From JBGSKY01 sp041740995 (GTDB lineage: Bacteria; Planctomycetota; Planctomycetia; Pirellulales; Pirellulaceae), in the NCBI GenBank assembly GCA_041740995.1, contig JBGSKY010000304.1:1-51720 (forward strand): a stretch of DNA of 51,720 nt, written 5' to 3'. Below, one piece after another: positions 18,052 through 26,948 of this stretch. The stretch's first letter is position 1. The number at the start of each line of letters is the position of its first letter. The notes beneath the pieces were generated by a model that did not search any database, had not been told where the DNA came from, and saw only the letters and a program-made list of their open reading frames with translations. Position numbers and translations under genes: made by a program.

Positions 18052-18331
18052 CCACATGTCGCAAGGATCGCCCGATTAGTAGTGACCTCTCAGACATTCC
18101 CATCCCAATCCGTGGTTATTTACACGATCGGATTTGGGTCGGGGCAATGATCAAGAAATGTTGGATGGAACCAATTTTTGGAGTAGACGCGATCGTTTCA
18201 TCTTGCCTGATCCGCGCCAATGAGCACCAGGTCAGGCGTCTTCGTGAAGAAAGCCGTGATTTTTGAATTGTCAGCTTTATCGATAGCTTTCAATCGCCTG
18301 TGGACGCAAACAGCCTTAACTCTGCGAGTGA

Positions 18332-18910
18332 TCAAGGACCGTCGCAAGTGTCGCAATTGGATTGAGTCCGATATCGATTGATTATAGGCTTGGGTGAGCT
18401 ACAGGTTTGGCAGGCTTCGCCATAGCAATTGGCATGTCCGCAGTGACTGCAATGTCCGCCATGGCCACATTGCCCGCAACCGCAACTTCCATGACTGCAC
18501 CCTGAGCAGAATGCGGACATGTCAGCTTGATGTTGCGCCGCAAAACCTGCCCAAACGTTTGGGCAAGCATCGGTCGAACACTGCATGTAGGCCAGCAAGG
18601 GCGATGGATTGGAAGGACCCGAAGTAAAGTGCATTGGCGATTGCAATGCGGCGTGCGATGGATACGAATTATGCTGTGGAAGAACGACCGGAGGCAACGG
18701 CGTTGGATTGGCATTTGTCAAACGTCCGCCGGGGGTACTCGCAGCGGGTATCGGTGCGGATTGCGTTTGGGCCTTTTTGGGAGTCGTCTCGATAAATTCG
18801 ATGTCGCTGCCGATTTCTGGGAATCGGAAGTCTCCAAAGTCATCTCCGGCGAACGACATGGCAGTTAAAGAATAGAGGGAAAGCAAGACCGTCGATGCCG
18901 CACGAAGCAT
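18332..18910 (-). CDS. Secreted cysteine-, glycine- and histidine-rich protein
   Basis: 192 residues, no recognised family. The ATG at 18910 has AAGGATG about 6 bases upstream; it begins a signal peptide MLRAASTVLLSLYSLTAMSFA, probably cut before GDD. A Pro/Ser/Thr/Asn-rich spacer (about residues 35-105) leads to a C-terminal domain with 14 cysteines in about 85 residues, in short motifs such as CSGC, CGCGQC, CSHC, CQTC and CDTC, interleaved with His and Gly. This looks like a metal-binding or disulfide-rich exported domain. Similar Gly-Cys-His-rich tails occur in planctomycete exported proteins, but I know no assigned function. Two other ATGs (18919, 18979) are less well placed. It lies downstream of glnD on the same strand, 362 bp away, with its own terminator. 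Confidence 0.72.
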   Translation of the reverse strand: MLRAASTVLLSLYSLTAMSFAGDDFGDFRFPEIGSDIEFIETTPKKAQTQSAPIPAASTPGGRLTNANPTPLPPVVLPQHNSYPSHAALQSPMHFTSGPSNPSPLLAYMQCSTDACPNVWAGFAAQHQADMSAFCSGCSHGSCGCGQCGHGGHCSHCGHANCYGEACQTCSSPKPIINRYRTQSNCDTCDGP

Positions 18911-19272
18911 AGCAATCATCCTTGAAGAACAGAGTGGCGAAGAATCCTTTACGCTGTACATTTCATTATGAAAAGTCAACGTACCTGCAATACTTACGAT
19001 GTTTTGTAAGAAGAGACTTAGGCTTCAGTGGCCGAGCTATCACCTCTGTGCCCGTGGCAACTTTAGCCACTTTTACCGCGAGCATAATTCGCGGCGAGGG
19101 CTGGGCCGGCTGAAACCGAGTCTCGCATATCGAAAGCATTGCCGCTGATCAATGAGTTAGCAAATTATCAGTCCTGAAAAAAGTAACTTGTGTCGTCGAC
19201 CGATGCTCTATAAATCGGAGAGGCAAGCTATTCCGATCAGGATGAAGATATCGAAAGAAATTTGACTTCGAT
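18911..19272. other. Spacer between glnD and the Cys-rich gene, with two small hairpins
   Basis: No gene seen. GTGGC (19054-19058) pairs with GCCAC (19066-19070) and is followed by TTTT on the plus strand. CCGCGA (19076-19081) pairs with TCGCGG (19089-19094). Both lie about 200 bases beyond the glnD stop and may belong to its 3' end. On the minus strand, TTGACT near 18978-18973 is a possible -35 for the Cys-rich gene, but no good -10 is at the right distance. Confidence 0.35.
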
Positions 19273-21897
19273 TTAGATGGCTGCAATGAGCCGTTGACGC
19301 AGCGTGTAAAGTCGCGTCGCCTCCTGGATTTTCTTCAGCTCAATTGTCGTCACATAGAACACGTCAACGACTTGATCTAGATGTGTACTAAACTTTGCGG
19401 AGTGCAGAACTAAGTCGAGCTTCGCCAGTGTTCTTGAAATGTCGAACAACAAACCGGTTCGGTCGTAAGCGAAGATCGTAATGATCGTGTATTTGTCTGA
19501 TGTGCTGTTGTCGAATCGAACCTGGGTCGGTTGGTTGCGAATTAAAGTTTTTGATTCTAGCCGGTTGGTCCAAACCGATCGGTAGGTTGGCGTAGCGATC
19601 TTGTCCGCTTCTAAGCTGGCCAATATTTTCGCGCAGACTTCCTCTATCCTATGCTTCGGCGGTTCGCCGCCATAGTCGCGGTCTTCAACCAAGAATCGGT
19701 CCCAAGCGATTTCCGTTGGCTGCGTGTGGACCTCGCCGGAGAGAATATGCAATCCCAGCGATGTCAAGGCTCCGGTAATTCGAGCGAACAAGCCAATTGG
19801 TATCTCTTGCCGAACAGCAACTACATACTGAGTTGCATTTTGTTGCGCATGGAAATTTCCCCAAACTGCAATCGATTTCTCGGGAGTCAATTTCTGCAAC
19901 CGAGACATTTCATCGACGATTTCCTCAGGAGGTAATAGCAGCAAGTACGCCATTGGGATCTTTGCAACTTGGCTTTCCCACCAGTCCGTCGGGCTCCGTT
20001 TCGCAATCAAATTGGCTACGGTCCGTCGCCGGATTTCGACTTCCGATACAAAGCTCCCGTCTCGTCCGCTCTCACCTTCGCCGAATTCTGCCAAAGTCGA
20101 TTGGTAAAGCTGCTTTATTAAATTGAGCTTCCAATCATTGAGCGTCCCTGGACCAACCGCTTCTAGGTCAGCACATGTGACTAGGAATAGCATTCGCAAG
20201 ACTTCAACGCTACCGACGGCTGATGCAAATGCAACGATCGTGTTTTTTTCCGCGAGATCAAAGCGGAAGGCGGTATGTGCCATGATCAAATGTTTCAGAA
20301 CCAGGAACACCAGCATCTCTTGCTCGTCTGGCTGCAATCTCAGGAGAGTCGCTGTCTCATCTGCGATGCGTGCGCCTACCTCGCTGTGATCTTCGACGAA
20401 ACCCTTTCCTAGGTCGTGGATCAGCAAGGTTAGATGCAGCAACGCCTTGTTCTTGATGTTTCGATAAGCAACGCCGAGAATGCCATCCGATTCAGCAAAT
20501 TCAGTAGCCGCTTGGACACTGCGAATGCAATGTGCGTCGACGGTGTACTTGTGATACTCATTAAATTGCAAGAGGTAACGGGCGTGCTTGAAACCGGGAA
20601 TGATCTGTTCAAGCACTCGCAATTCATGCAATCGGCGCAGGGTCGGGCCAAGCTTTCGCGGTTGCTGCATCAGCAGTGAAAAACGAGCGATCGTCTCGTT
20701 GCTGGGAGGGGCAGGGGGCTTCCGCAACATCGCTTCCCGAATTGTTAACCAGGTATGATGGTCGATTCTTCGATTGTGATTGTTGGCCAGCAACATCAAT
20801 TCGATGACTTTGGAGGGATCCTCTTTCATCGCATTAAGCTGCGGTCTAGTCGGCCAAATCTCGCGAACTCCAATCCGGTAATCTGCACCTAATGGTCGCG
20901 AAAATATTCGACTCACTTTTGTTGCATAAGCAAATGAGTTCCGCGTTGATTCGACAAAATGAGTGGCCGAGTAGCGAATATCACTGGTGAATGAAAAAAA
21001 CTGCTGCATGAATTGTTCGACGGCCAGCATTCCATCACTGTCCTGAAACCCAGCCCAGCCGGCCAATCGGATTTGTTTGGCCCGGTCCAACATGTCGTCT
21101 TCGCGTTCTGCCAAAAAATGCATTTGATTTCTCAGTCGCAGTAGAAAGCTCCGACCTTCGCGCAGCGACTGGTAATCTTCAAGTGTTAGCAAGTGCATTT
21201 GATGCAATTGCTCTGGTTCTGCCTCACCGTACCTTGCAAACCCAATCCATCGAACCATTTGCAAATCGCGTAAACCGCCGCGCGAGCGTTTGATGTTGGG
21301 ATGCAATAAGTAAGTGATCTCGCCGAACTGTTCTTGCTCCTCGCGACGTGATTCTTGAATCGCCGGAATCAGCCATCTACTTCGGCTGTGAGCACCAGTT
21401 CTAAAAGCGCTTCGAAATCTCCGAAAAAGATTTTCATCTCCGGCAAGCAATCGGCTTTCAACCAACGATGTAAAAACGACAGGATCGTTCCAAGCGAGCG
21501 ATCGCGCTTGCCGCGATGTTCGCGTCGAGAACCCGAGTTGCAATCCCGAGTCGACAATCATTTGGGCTACGGCGCGGGCGAACGGAATGACCGCCGGTTC
21601 CTGAGACCGTCTATAGAGCAGCATGAGATCGATGTCGGAGTACGGTGCAAGATCTCGCCTGCCGTAACCACCATGGGCTACTAAAGAAATGCCGGGCAGC
21701 GATGAATCGATGCCGGCCGTTTGCGCTGCAGCGGCGATGACATCGTTTAAAATGTTATCGACCGCGTTTGTCCAAAAGAAGCAGACCTGTTGGCCTGAGG
21801 CGCCTGAATCGTGTTGCAAGCGTGCTTTATCTCGATCCTCACGCAATCGCGACCGAGCATCCACAACCGCTGGATGCAGCGATAGCAAATTCGACAT
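19273..21897 (-). CDS. glnD: [Protein-PII] uridylyltransferase / uridylyl-removing enzyme
   Basis: Bifunctional sensor that uridylylates PII when glutamine is low and removes UMP when it is high. The nucleotidyltransferase motif is VAHGGYGRRDLAPYSDIDLM, residues 73-92, with both catalytic Asp. A GlnD linker region is followed by an HD hydrolase domain near residues 440-560 (LLIHDLGKG holds the His-Asp pair). Two ACT domains are in the last ~180 residues (VAVRQEIPIGLFARITGALTSLG and TIFAYDRTGLLFDISRTLAKL), where glutamine is sensed. The length of 874 residues matches proteobacterial GlnD (about 890). glnB lies 13 bp upstream on the same strand, clearly an operon. Very confident. Confidence 0.96.
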   Translation of the reverse strand: MSNLLSLHPAVVDARSRLREDRDKARLQHDSGASGQQVCFFWTNAVDNILNDVIAAAAQTAGIDSSLPGISLVAHGGYGRRDLAPYSDIDLMLLYRRSQEPAVIPFARAVAQMIVDSGLQLGFSTRTSRQARSLAWNDPVVFTSLVESRLLAGDENLFRRFRSAFRTGAHSRSRWLIPAIQESRREEQEQFGEITYLLHPNIKRSRGGLRDLQMVRWIGFARYGEAEPEQLHQMHLLTLEDYQSLREGRSFLLRLRNQMHFLAEREDDMLDRAKQIRLAGWAGFQDSDGMLAVEQFMQQFFSFTSDIRYSATHFVESTRNSFAYATKVSRIFSRPLGADYRIGVREIWPTRPQLNAMKEDPSKVIELMLLANNHNRRIDHHTWLTIREAMLRKPPAPPSNETIARFSLLMQQPRKLGPTLRRLHELRVLEQIIPGFKHARYLLQFNEYHKYTVDAHCIRSVQAATEFAESDGILGVAYRNIKNKALLHLTLLIHDLGKGFVEDHSEVGARIADETATLLRLQPDEQEMLVFLVLKHLIMAHTAFRFDLAEKNTIVAFASAVGSVEVLRMLFLVTCADLEAVGPGTLNDWKLNLIKQLYQSTLAEFGEGESGRDGSFVSEVEIRRRTVANLIAKRSPTDWWESQVAKIPMAYLLLLPPEEIVDEMSRLQKLTPEKSIAVWGNFHAQQNATQYVVAVRQEIPIGLFARITGALTSLGLHILSGEVHTQPTEIAWDRFLVEDRDYGGEPPKHRIEEVCAKILASLEADKIATPTYRSVWTNRLESKTLIRNQPTQVRFDNSTSDKYTIITIFAYDRTGLLFDISRTLAKLDLVLHSAKFSTHLDQVVDVFYVTTIELKKIQEATRLYTLRQRLIAAI

Positions 21898-21910
21898 GAA
21901 AGTCTAGCTT

Positions 21911-22249
21911 TTACAGTGCTTCGTCGCCAGTTTCGCCGGTACGGATTCGAACAGCGTTTGACATCTCGTAAACGAAGATCTTTCCGTCGCCGATTTGTCC
22001 GGTTTGTGCTGTTTTGACGATCGAGTCGATCGCTGCTTGTAGGTTTGCGTCGCTGCAAACTACTTCGATTTTGACCTTTGGCACAAAATCGACGGCATAT
22101 TCAGTGCCGCGATAGATTTCTGTGTGACCTTTTTGGCGACCGAAACCGCGAACTTCGGTGACTGTCATACCGTGAATACCTTGTTCGGTCAGTGCATTCT
22201 TGACGTCTTCTAACTTAAAGTGACGAACAATGGCTTCGATCTTTTTCAT
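21911..22249 (-). CDS. glnB: Nitrogen regulatory protein P-II
   Basis: 112 residues, the canonical PII length, starting MKKIEAIVRHFKLEDVK at the ATG at 22249 with GGAG about 8 bases upstream. An ATG two codons earlier lies too close to the ribosome site. The T-loop contains the uridylylation Tyr in YRGTEYAVDFVPKVK. The B-loop/Walker-like TGQIGDGKIFV and the C-loop arginines (NAVRIRTGE) that bind ATP/ADP and 2-oxoglutarate are present. It is the substrate of GlnD encoded 13 bp downstream. Whether it is GlnB-type (regulating glutamine synthetase) or GlnK-type (regulating Amt) cannot be told from sequence alone; the pairing with glnD favours GlnB. Confidence 0.96.
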   Translation of the reverse strand: MKKIEAIVRHFKLEDVKNALTEQGIHGMTVTEVRGFGRQKGHTEIYRGTEYAVDFVPKVKIEVVCSDANLQAAIDSIVKTAQTGQIGDGKIFVYEMSNAVRIRTGETGDEAL

Positions 22250-22496
22250 CCCCATAACTCCGGATGTAAGGTTCTGTCATGCATCGCAACGGCCCTCGCC
22301 TTCGCGACGCTCAGGTCACTAATTTAGACCTAAGCATATAAAAAAACTCTAGTACGTCAGTAAGCCAAATTCCGCCTCGGCGGCTTCCAGTCGATGCTTC
22401 CAGTTTAGCCAAACCATTGCGCCAGCAAAGCGGGCGAGCGACTTTTTATGTAGCAAATTGGTTTTTATTCGACAAGCAGGCGGTAATTTCGGATTC

Positions 22497-23051
22497 TTAC
22501 TTGCCAGAACCTGTCCAACAGACATCTGGTATCCCCGAAACGTGATTCAATCGCCTAGCCAAGACGAACAGCAAATCGCTCAAACGATTGAGGTAGATTA
22601 TGATGTGCGCGACGTTGACCTCTGGCGCCAAACGCCCGAAATGCACAACTTCTCGTTCGCAGCGGCGGCAGATGGTTCGAGCGGCATGACAGTGGGCAGA
22701 AGCGACAGTGCCGCCGGGCAAAATGAAGTTCCGCAAGGTCGGCAGTCCTTCCTGCCAGTGATCGATTTTCGATTCCAAGCGTTCAATTGGTCCACTTGCG
22801 TCCCAGGAGACCTGATGCTGTTCTGGCGAGGGCGTCGCAAGTTCCGCTCCGGCACAAAAGAGCTCGTGTTGAATCTGAAGCAATTCCTGCATTATTTCGT
22901 CGTCGGTATTTGAGCTCCTCAGGATACCAAGAAAAGCATTCAGCTCATCGACGCTTCCGTAAGCGCAAATGCGCCCGTCGTCTTTGGATACCCGGCCGCC
23001 GCCATAAAGTCCTGTTGTGCCAGCGTCGCCGGTCTTGGTGTAAATTTTCAT
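22497..23051 (-). CDS. Cob(I)yrinic acid a,c-diamide / cob(I)alamin adenosyltransferase, PduO type
   Basis: Transfers the adenosyl group of ATP to cob(I)alamin to make coenzyme B12. The N-terminus MKIYTKTGDAGTTGLYGGGRVSKDD is the ATP-binding signature of the PduO/MMAB family, and the second conserved region YGSVDELNAFLG follows at once. The C-terminal LNRLSDLLFVLAR is the usual helical end. The 184-residue length is normal for the short PduO form, with no DUF336 extension. It is a cytoplasmic trimer in characterised members. No other cobalamin or B12-dependent gene is near. The gap to glnB (about 250 bp) has no gene. Confidence 0.93.
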   Translation of the reverse strand: MKIYTKTGDAGTTGLYGGGRVSKDDGRICAYGSVDELNAFLGILRSSNTDDEIMQELLQIQHELFCAGAELATPSPEQHQVSWDASGPIERLESKIDHWQEGLPTLRNFILPGGTVASAHCHAARTICRRCEREVVHFGRLAPEVNVAHIIIYLNRLSDLLFVLARRLNHVSGIPDVCWTGSGK

Positions 23052-23212
23052 CTTACTTGTCTAGTTTGAGGAATTGTCGACGTCCTGCCGCTTGATTGGT
23101 TGTCAATCACGCCGAGTATTTGTAGCCTGAGAAGGCGAGAGGGCAAGTCGCGCTGAAGGTGCTTGCCGTTCTGCTTTTGACAAGGAATCAGGTTGCGGAA
23201 GCTACCTAATCG

Positions 23213-23752
23213 ATGGAACAGAGAACACCACAAGTCATTTCAGCAGGTTATTTGCTTTTTCGGAAAACTCCGCCCGCGCGCTTTTACGATCAAGGCGTCA
23301 GCCAAAAATCGACTTTACCCGGCGGTGATTCAAAGCCTCCCAGGATGCAATTTCTGATGATGCAACATGCCGATCGATGGGATTTGCCCAAAGGCCACGT
23401 CGATCCAGGCGAATCGCTCCAGCAAACCGCTATTCGAGAACTGTTCGAAGAGACGGCTATTCCAATCACTAGCGTCTGGACGGACCCACAATTCCAGTTC
23501 GTCGAGTTTTATGAAATACAAAATCGTCGAAAAGCCACGCGTTTAAAGCAGCTTGTCATTTTTTTAGGTTGGCTAAAAGACAATTCGCCGATCTCGCTGA
23601 CTGAACATATCGGTTACGAATGGTTCGATTGGCAGCCCCCGCATTCGATTCAACCCAAGACGATCAATCCATTGCTGCAACAGGTCAGCTCGCATCTCGA
23701 ATCGATAAGCAATTGGCCTTACCACTCATGCGGAATCGCGCTCGCACAATAG
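23213..23752 (+). CDS. Nudix hydrolase, bis(nucleosyl)-tetraphosphatase-like
   Basis: 179 residues. The Nudix box GHVDPGESLQQTAIRELFEETAI (catalytic REL-EE intact) lies near residues 62-84. The final Gly of the usual box is Ala here. The sequence around it, WDLPKGHVDPGES, resembles diadenosine-tetraphosphatase-type Nudix enzymes. The N-terminus SAGYLLFRKTP has an odd insert (residues ~22-42) between strands. Likely hydrolyses a nucleoside diphosphate derivative; substrate not defined. It begins 161 bp from the divergent adenosyltransferase and is followed by two closely spaced genes on the same strand. Confidence 0.88.
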   Translation: MEQRTPQVISAGYLLFRKTPPARFYDQGVSQKSTLPGGDSKPPRMQFLMMQHADRWDLPKGHVDPGESLQQTAIRELFEETAIPITSVWTDPQFQFVEFYEIQNRRKATRLKQLVIFLGWLKDNSPISLTEHIGYEWFDWQPPHSIQPKTINPLLQQVSSHLESISNWPYHSCGIALAQ

Positions 23753-23786
23753 TTTTTATCTAGCGTTCAATGTAAAGTCTGTATCT

Positions 23787-24158
23787 ATGAGCAACGAACG
23801 TCCCGACCGACCGCTGCCAAAAACATTTCAACGTTTACAGCAGGCTTATCCAGACATAATCGCTGCGCACGAGAACATGGCTGCGGCCGTTGATTCAATC
23901 GGACCACTGGATTCCAAGACAAGAGCGTTGATCAAGATCGGCGTTTCCGTGGGAGCCGGACTTGAATCTGCCGTCCGTTCTCACGTTCGTCGCGCAACCG
24001 AAGCAGGTGCAACGAAAGATGAAATCACGCAAGCGATTTTTCAAGGCATGAACACAATCGGTTTCCCAAAAACAGTCGCCGCATGGAGCTGGGCTCAGGT
24101 CCAATTCGAACGCGACTCTGATTTTGGAAATATCGTGAAAGACAAGTCGGACGAATAG
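23787..24158 (+). CDS. Carboxymuconolactone decarboxylase-like (AhpD fold) protein without CxxC
   Basis: 123 residues, all helical, matching the AhpD/CMD fold: LDSKTRALIKIGVSVGAG, then HVRRATEAGATKDEITQAIF and an Ala/Gly-rich helix end. Redox-active members carry E-x-x-C-x-x-C-x-x-x-H; here the segment reads LESAVRSHVRRA with no Cys at all in the protein, so peroxidase or disulfide chemistry is unlikely. The His is retained. It sits 34 bp after the Nudix gene and 3 bp before mobA, so the three are probably one operon. Function unknown; a binding or hydration role is possible. Confidence 0.85.
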   Translation: MSNERPDRPLPKTFQRLQQAYPDIIAAHENMAAAVDSIGPLDSKTRALIKIGVSVGAGLESAVRSHVRRATEAGATKDEITQAIFQGMNTIGFPKTVAAWSWAQVQFERDSDFGNIVKDKSDE

Positions 24159-24161
24159 CAG

Positions 24162-24839
24162 ATGACGCAATCTGACGTATCGACCGACTTCAGCAGTCGA
24201 ATCCCGAACATCAAGCCATTCATTCTGGCAGGCGGCAAATCGCGACGTTTCGGCAGCAACAAAGCATTTGCGTCGATCGACGGTGTTCGCCAAATCGACC
24301 GTCTTTTGCAAATAATCAACGTCTTGTTTCAAGCCCAATCAACGATCGTTTGCAGCTTAGAAAACAAGCCACAATTTGCCGAGTTTGAGACGCTGACGGA
24401 TTTTGATGGAAGCCGTGGACCGCTTTCCGGAATCGCCGCCGCGCTGGTCGCTCTTGCAAATCAAAACTTGGCGAGCAACGCTCGAACGAACTCCAAAGCG
24501 GAGAGCTTTGCGTTGATCGTCACTTGCGACAGTTTCAGTCTCTCGGCCCGTACCATGGAACGGCTAGCGTCTGCGAGATCGCAAGGCCGCGACATCGTTG
24601 CTTACAAATCGCCCGAATCAATCCAACCATTTCCAAGCCTGTGGAGCTCGCGAATCGCCGACAAAGTCGCACGCGCTGCCGTGACTGAACAACGATCAGT
24701 TATTCAATTTATAGCTCAACATCCCAGCACCATTTTGCTGACGGCAGAGCACCGCGACTATTTGCAAAGTTTCAACACTGTTGAGGAACTAACAAATTTG
24801 CAACGAGTAGAAACCGCAGCAATTGATCGAGTGCTGTAA
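24162..24839 (+). CDS. mobA: Molybdenum cofactor guanylyltransferase
   Basis: Attaches GMP to molybdopterin to make the bis-MGD cofactor used by many molybdoenzymes. The N-terminal nucleotide motif is FILAGGKSRRFGSNKA (Phe in the place of the usual Met). It is followed by LTDFDGSRGPLSGIAAAL, the typical second motif with the metal-binding Asp, and CDSFSLS where family members have CDMPFL. The 225-residue length fits. The start is an ATG 3 bp after the AhpD-like gene stop, implying translational coupling. Other moa/mob genes are not in the window. Related NTases (IspD, MobA-like CoxI) are possible alternatives but fit less well. Confidence 0.85.
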   Translation: MTQSDVSTDFSSRIPNIKPFILAGGKSRRFGSNKAFASIDGVRQIDRLLQIINVLFQAQSTIVCSLENKPQFAEFETLTDFDGSRGPLSGIAAALVALANQNLASNARTNSKAESFALIVTCDSFSLSARTMERLASARSQGRDIVAYKSPESIQPFPSLWSSRIADKVARAAVTEQRSVIQFIAQHPSTILLTAEHRDYLQSFNTVEELTNLQRVETAAIDRVL

Positions 24840-25052
24840 GTCAGTTATACCAAAACACAGGTAAACCCGAAGCATTACTTCTACTTGTAAATAGAAAGAG
24901 CTTCGTGGCCGTTCATAAGCTGGGTGAAGCAACCATTCTAAAACCACAACGGGATGCCAATTGACGCGAATTTCAAATGGGACGAATTATGTTGGCGTCC
25001 ATTAACAGTTCAATTGAACTGCTGTTTTTTCACTCTGAACGATTGTGAGAGT

Positions 25053-26357
25053 TCACCCGCGTTGTGATTTGGGAAGTGCTTTGTCGCTGATGTCTTTGCG
25101 GCACCAGGCGCCGGGCCAACGGACGGCGCGGACAGCCGTGTATGCGCTCAGCTTTGCGGCCGAAATTGTTTCGCCGATCGCAGTGACTCCCAGCACACGT
25201 CCGCCATCAGTAACCACTTGGCCATCTACCAATTTTGTCCCAGCGTGGAAGACTTTGACGTCGGGCATTGCATCAGCGGCGGCAAGCCCAGCGATCTGGC
25301 GACCCTTTTGATATTCGCCGGGATAGCCTTCGCTTGCAACGACGACACAAACCGCTGGACGCGGATCCCACTGCGGAGCATCGATCGAATCAAGGCAGCC
25401 ATCAGCAGTCGCTTGCAAAATGTCGAGTATGTCGCTCTGTAGACGCATCAGTAGCGGCTGGCATTCTGGATCACCGAAACGCACGTTGAATTCTAAAACT
25501 TTCGGACCAGTTTTGGTGATCATCAAACCAGCGTAAAGCACACCACGAAACGGTTTTCGATTTCGCTTCATCGTGTGAATGGTCTGGATCATGACGTCTT
25601 CTTCGATCATCGCCATCATGTCGTCATCAACCACCGGAGCAGGGCAGTAGGCGCCCATTCCGCCAGTATTGGGACCTTTGTCATCATCGTAAGCCGGCTT
25701 GTGATCTTGCGCTGGCGGGAGCATGACCAACGTCTTGCCATCGGTAATTGCCAAGATGCTGACCTCTGGCCCCTCCAGACGTTCTTCGATAACCAACTGC
25801 GAACCTGCTTGGCCGAATTCCATCTTACGAGAAATACGATCAATTGCTTCTAACGCTTCCTCGCGATAGCTGCAAACGACAACGCCTTTTCCGCTTGCCA
25901 AGCCATCAGCCTTGATCACGATCTGTGACTTATCGCGCTCGCCTGGATACTTCGCTTTGATGTATCGCATTGCGTCGTCCGGGTCGCGAAAGTTTTGATA
26001 GTCGGCGGTCGGGACGTCGGCTTGTCGCAAAAGTTGTTTGCAAAAAACTTTGCTACCTTCGAGCTGTGCTGCGGCACGGGTTGGTCCAAATACTCGGATT
26101 TTTTCCTCCTGCAATGCGTCCACTAAGCCTAAGACCAGTGGCACTTCTGGTCCGACGACGACCAAATCGACCTTCTCGCGTTTGGCAAAAGCGACCAGGC
26201 CGACAATGTCGTCAGCGGCGATGTCAACGTTTTCCCCTTCGCCCGCAGTACCTGCGTTTCCAGGGGCGATCCAAAGCCGCGTCAGCCTGGGGCTTTTCGC
26301 AATCTTCCACGCCAACGCATGTTCGCGTCCACCCTGGCCAACGATCAAAACTCGCAT
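25053..26357 (-). CDS. purD: Phosphoribosylamine-glycine ligase
   Basis: Makes glycinamide ribonucleotide, step 2 of purine synthesis. The N-terminus MRVLIVGQGGREHALAWKI is diagnostic. The ATP-grasp domain follows (IVIKADGLASGKGVVVC, then VVIEERLEGPEVSILA) with ARFGDPECQP-type FNVRFGDPECQPLLMRL near the C-terminal third. At 434 residues it is standard. The ATG at 26357 has GAGGAG 4-5 bases upstream; an in-frame TTG four codons earlier overlaps this site. Its 3' end converges on mobA with a 213-bp gap that shows nothing. Very confident. Confidence 0.96.
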   Translation of the reverse strand: MRVLIVGQGGREHALAWKIAKSPRLTRLWIAPGNAGTAGEGENVDIAADDIVGLVAFAKREKVDLVVVGPEVPLVLGLVDALQEEKIRVFGPTRAAAQLEGSKVFCKQLLRQADVPTADYQNFRDPDDAMRYIKAKYPGERDKSQIVIKADGLASGKGVVVCSYREEALEAIDRISRKMEFGQAGSQLVIEERLEGPEVSILAITDGKTLVMLPPAQDHKPAYDDDKGPNTGGMGAYCPAPVVDDDMMAMIEEDVMIQTIHTMKRNRKPFRGVLYAGLMITKTGPKVLEFNVRFGDPECQPLLMRLQSDILDILQATADGCLDSIDAPQWDPRPAVCVVVASEGYPGEYQKGRQIAGLAAADAMPDVKVFHAGTKLVDGQVVTDGGRVLGVTAIGETISAAKLSAYTAVRAVRWPGAWCRKDISDKALPKSQRG

Positions 26358-26948
26358 TCGACTCCTCAATTTCTAGAAAACAAAAGGCAGATTCTAGGCC
26401 GCCGTGGCCTGAATGCGAAGCCTACCTGCGATGTTTCGTTGGGCTGTGCAAGATGACCGGCAAATAATGCAACCCGCAGGAAAACTGGTAACCGATCGCC
26501 AAAAGCTGGAGAATTTCCTGCCGCTTTTGCGGGACAATCAAAAGCTGTTTAAAAGCAGAAACCAGTAATCAAACTCGTGTGTGAGCAAGATCGCTGGTTT
26601 TGACTACCGTCAATGCAAACGTTCTTGGTGCTAGAAGTCGGGCAATTCAAGCGGTCGCGAATCGGATGTTAATTTCAACAACAGAATATGCTCCGCCCTC
26701 CGCATGTTCATAACTAACTCATTCACCGGCGACGCTGTTCATACACTTGTCAAACTAGAATTTGCATTGCAAGGACGGAATCTCAGAAATGCAGTGCACT
26801 AGTGATGCGTGTAATGTTTTTTGCTCTACGACGTCTAACTTAAAGAGGAACAAAAAAGCCAAATTTTATCTCGCAGGGTAACATCGTAGATTTTCGGCGG
26901 TGTATTATGCAACCTTACGTTTCGGACTGACAGCCTCATATCGATCTA
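26358..26948. other. 590-bp spacer between purD and the sigma/kinase pair
   Basis: No complete gene is supported. An open frame of 33 codons (26467-26568, plus) reads MQPAGKLVTDRQKLENFLPL and then LRDNQKL before a stop. It resembles the start of RNase D-type exonucleases and may be a remnant; it has no clear ribosome site. TATTAT at 26903-26908 is a plausible -10 element for the sigma gene 40 bases downstream, but no -35 is recognisable. The remainder is AT-rich and featureless. Confidence 0.4.
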
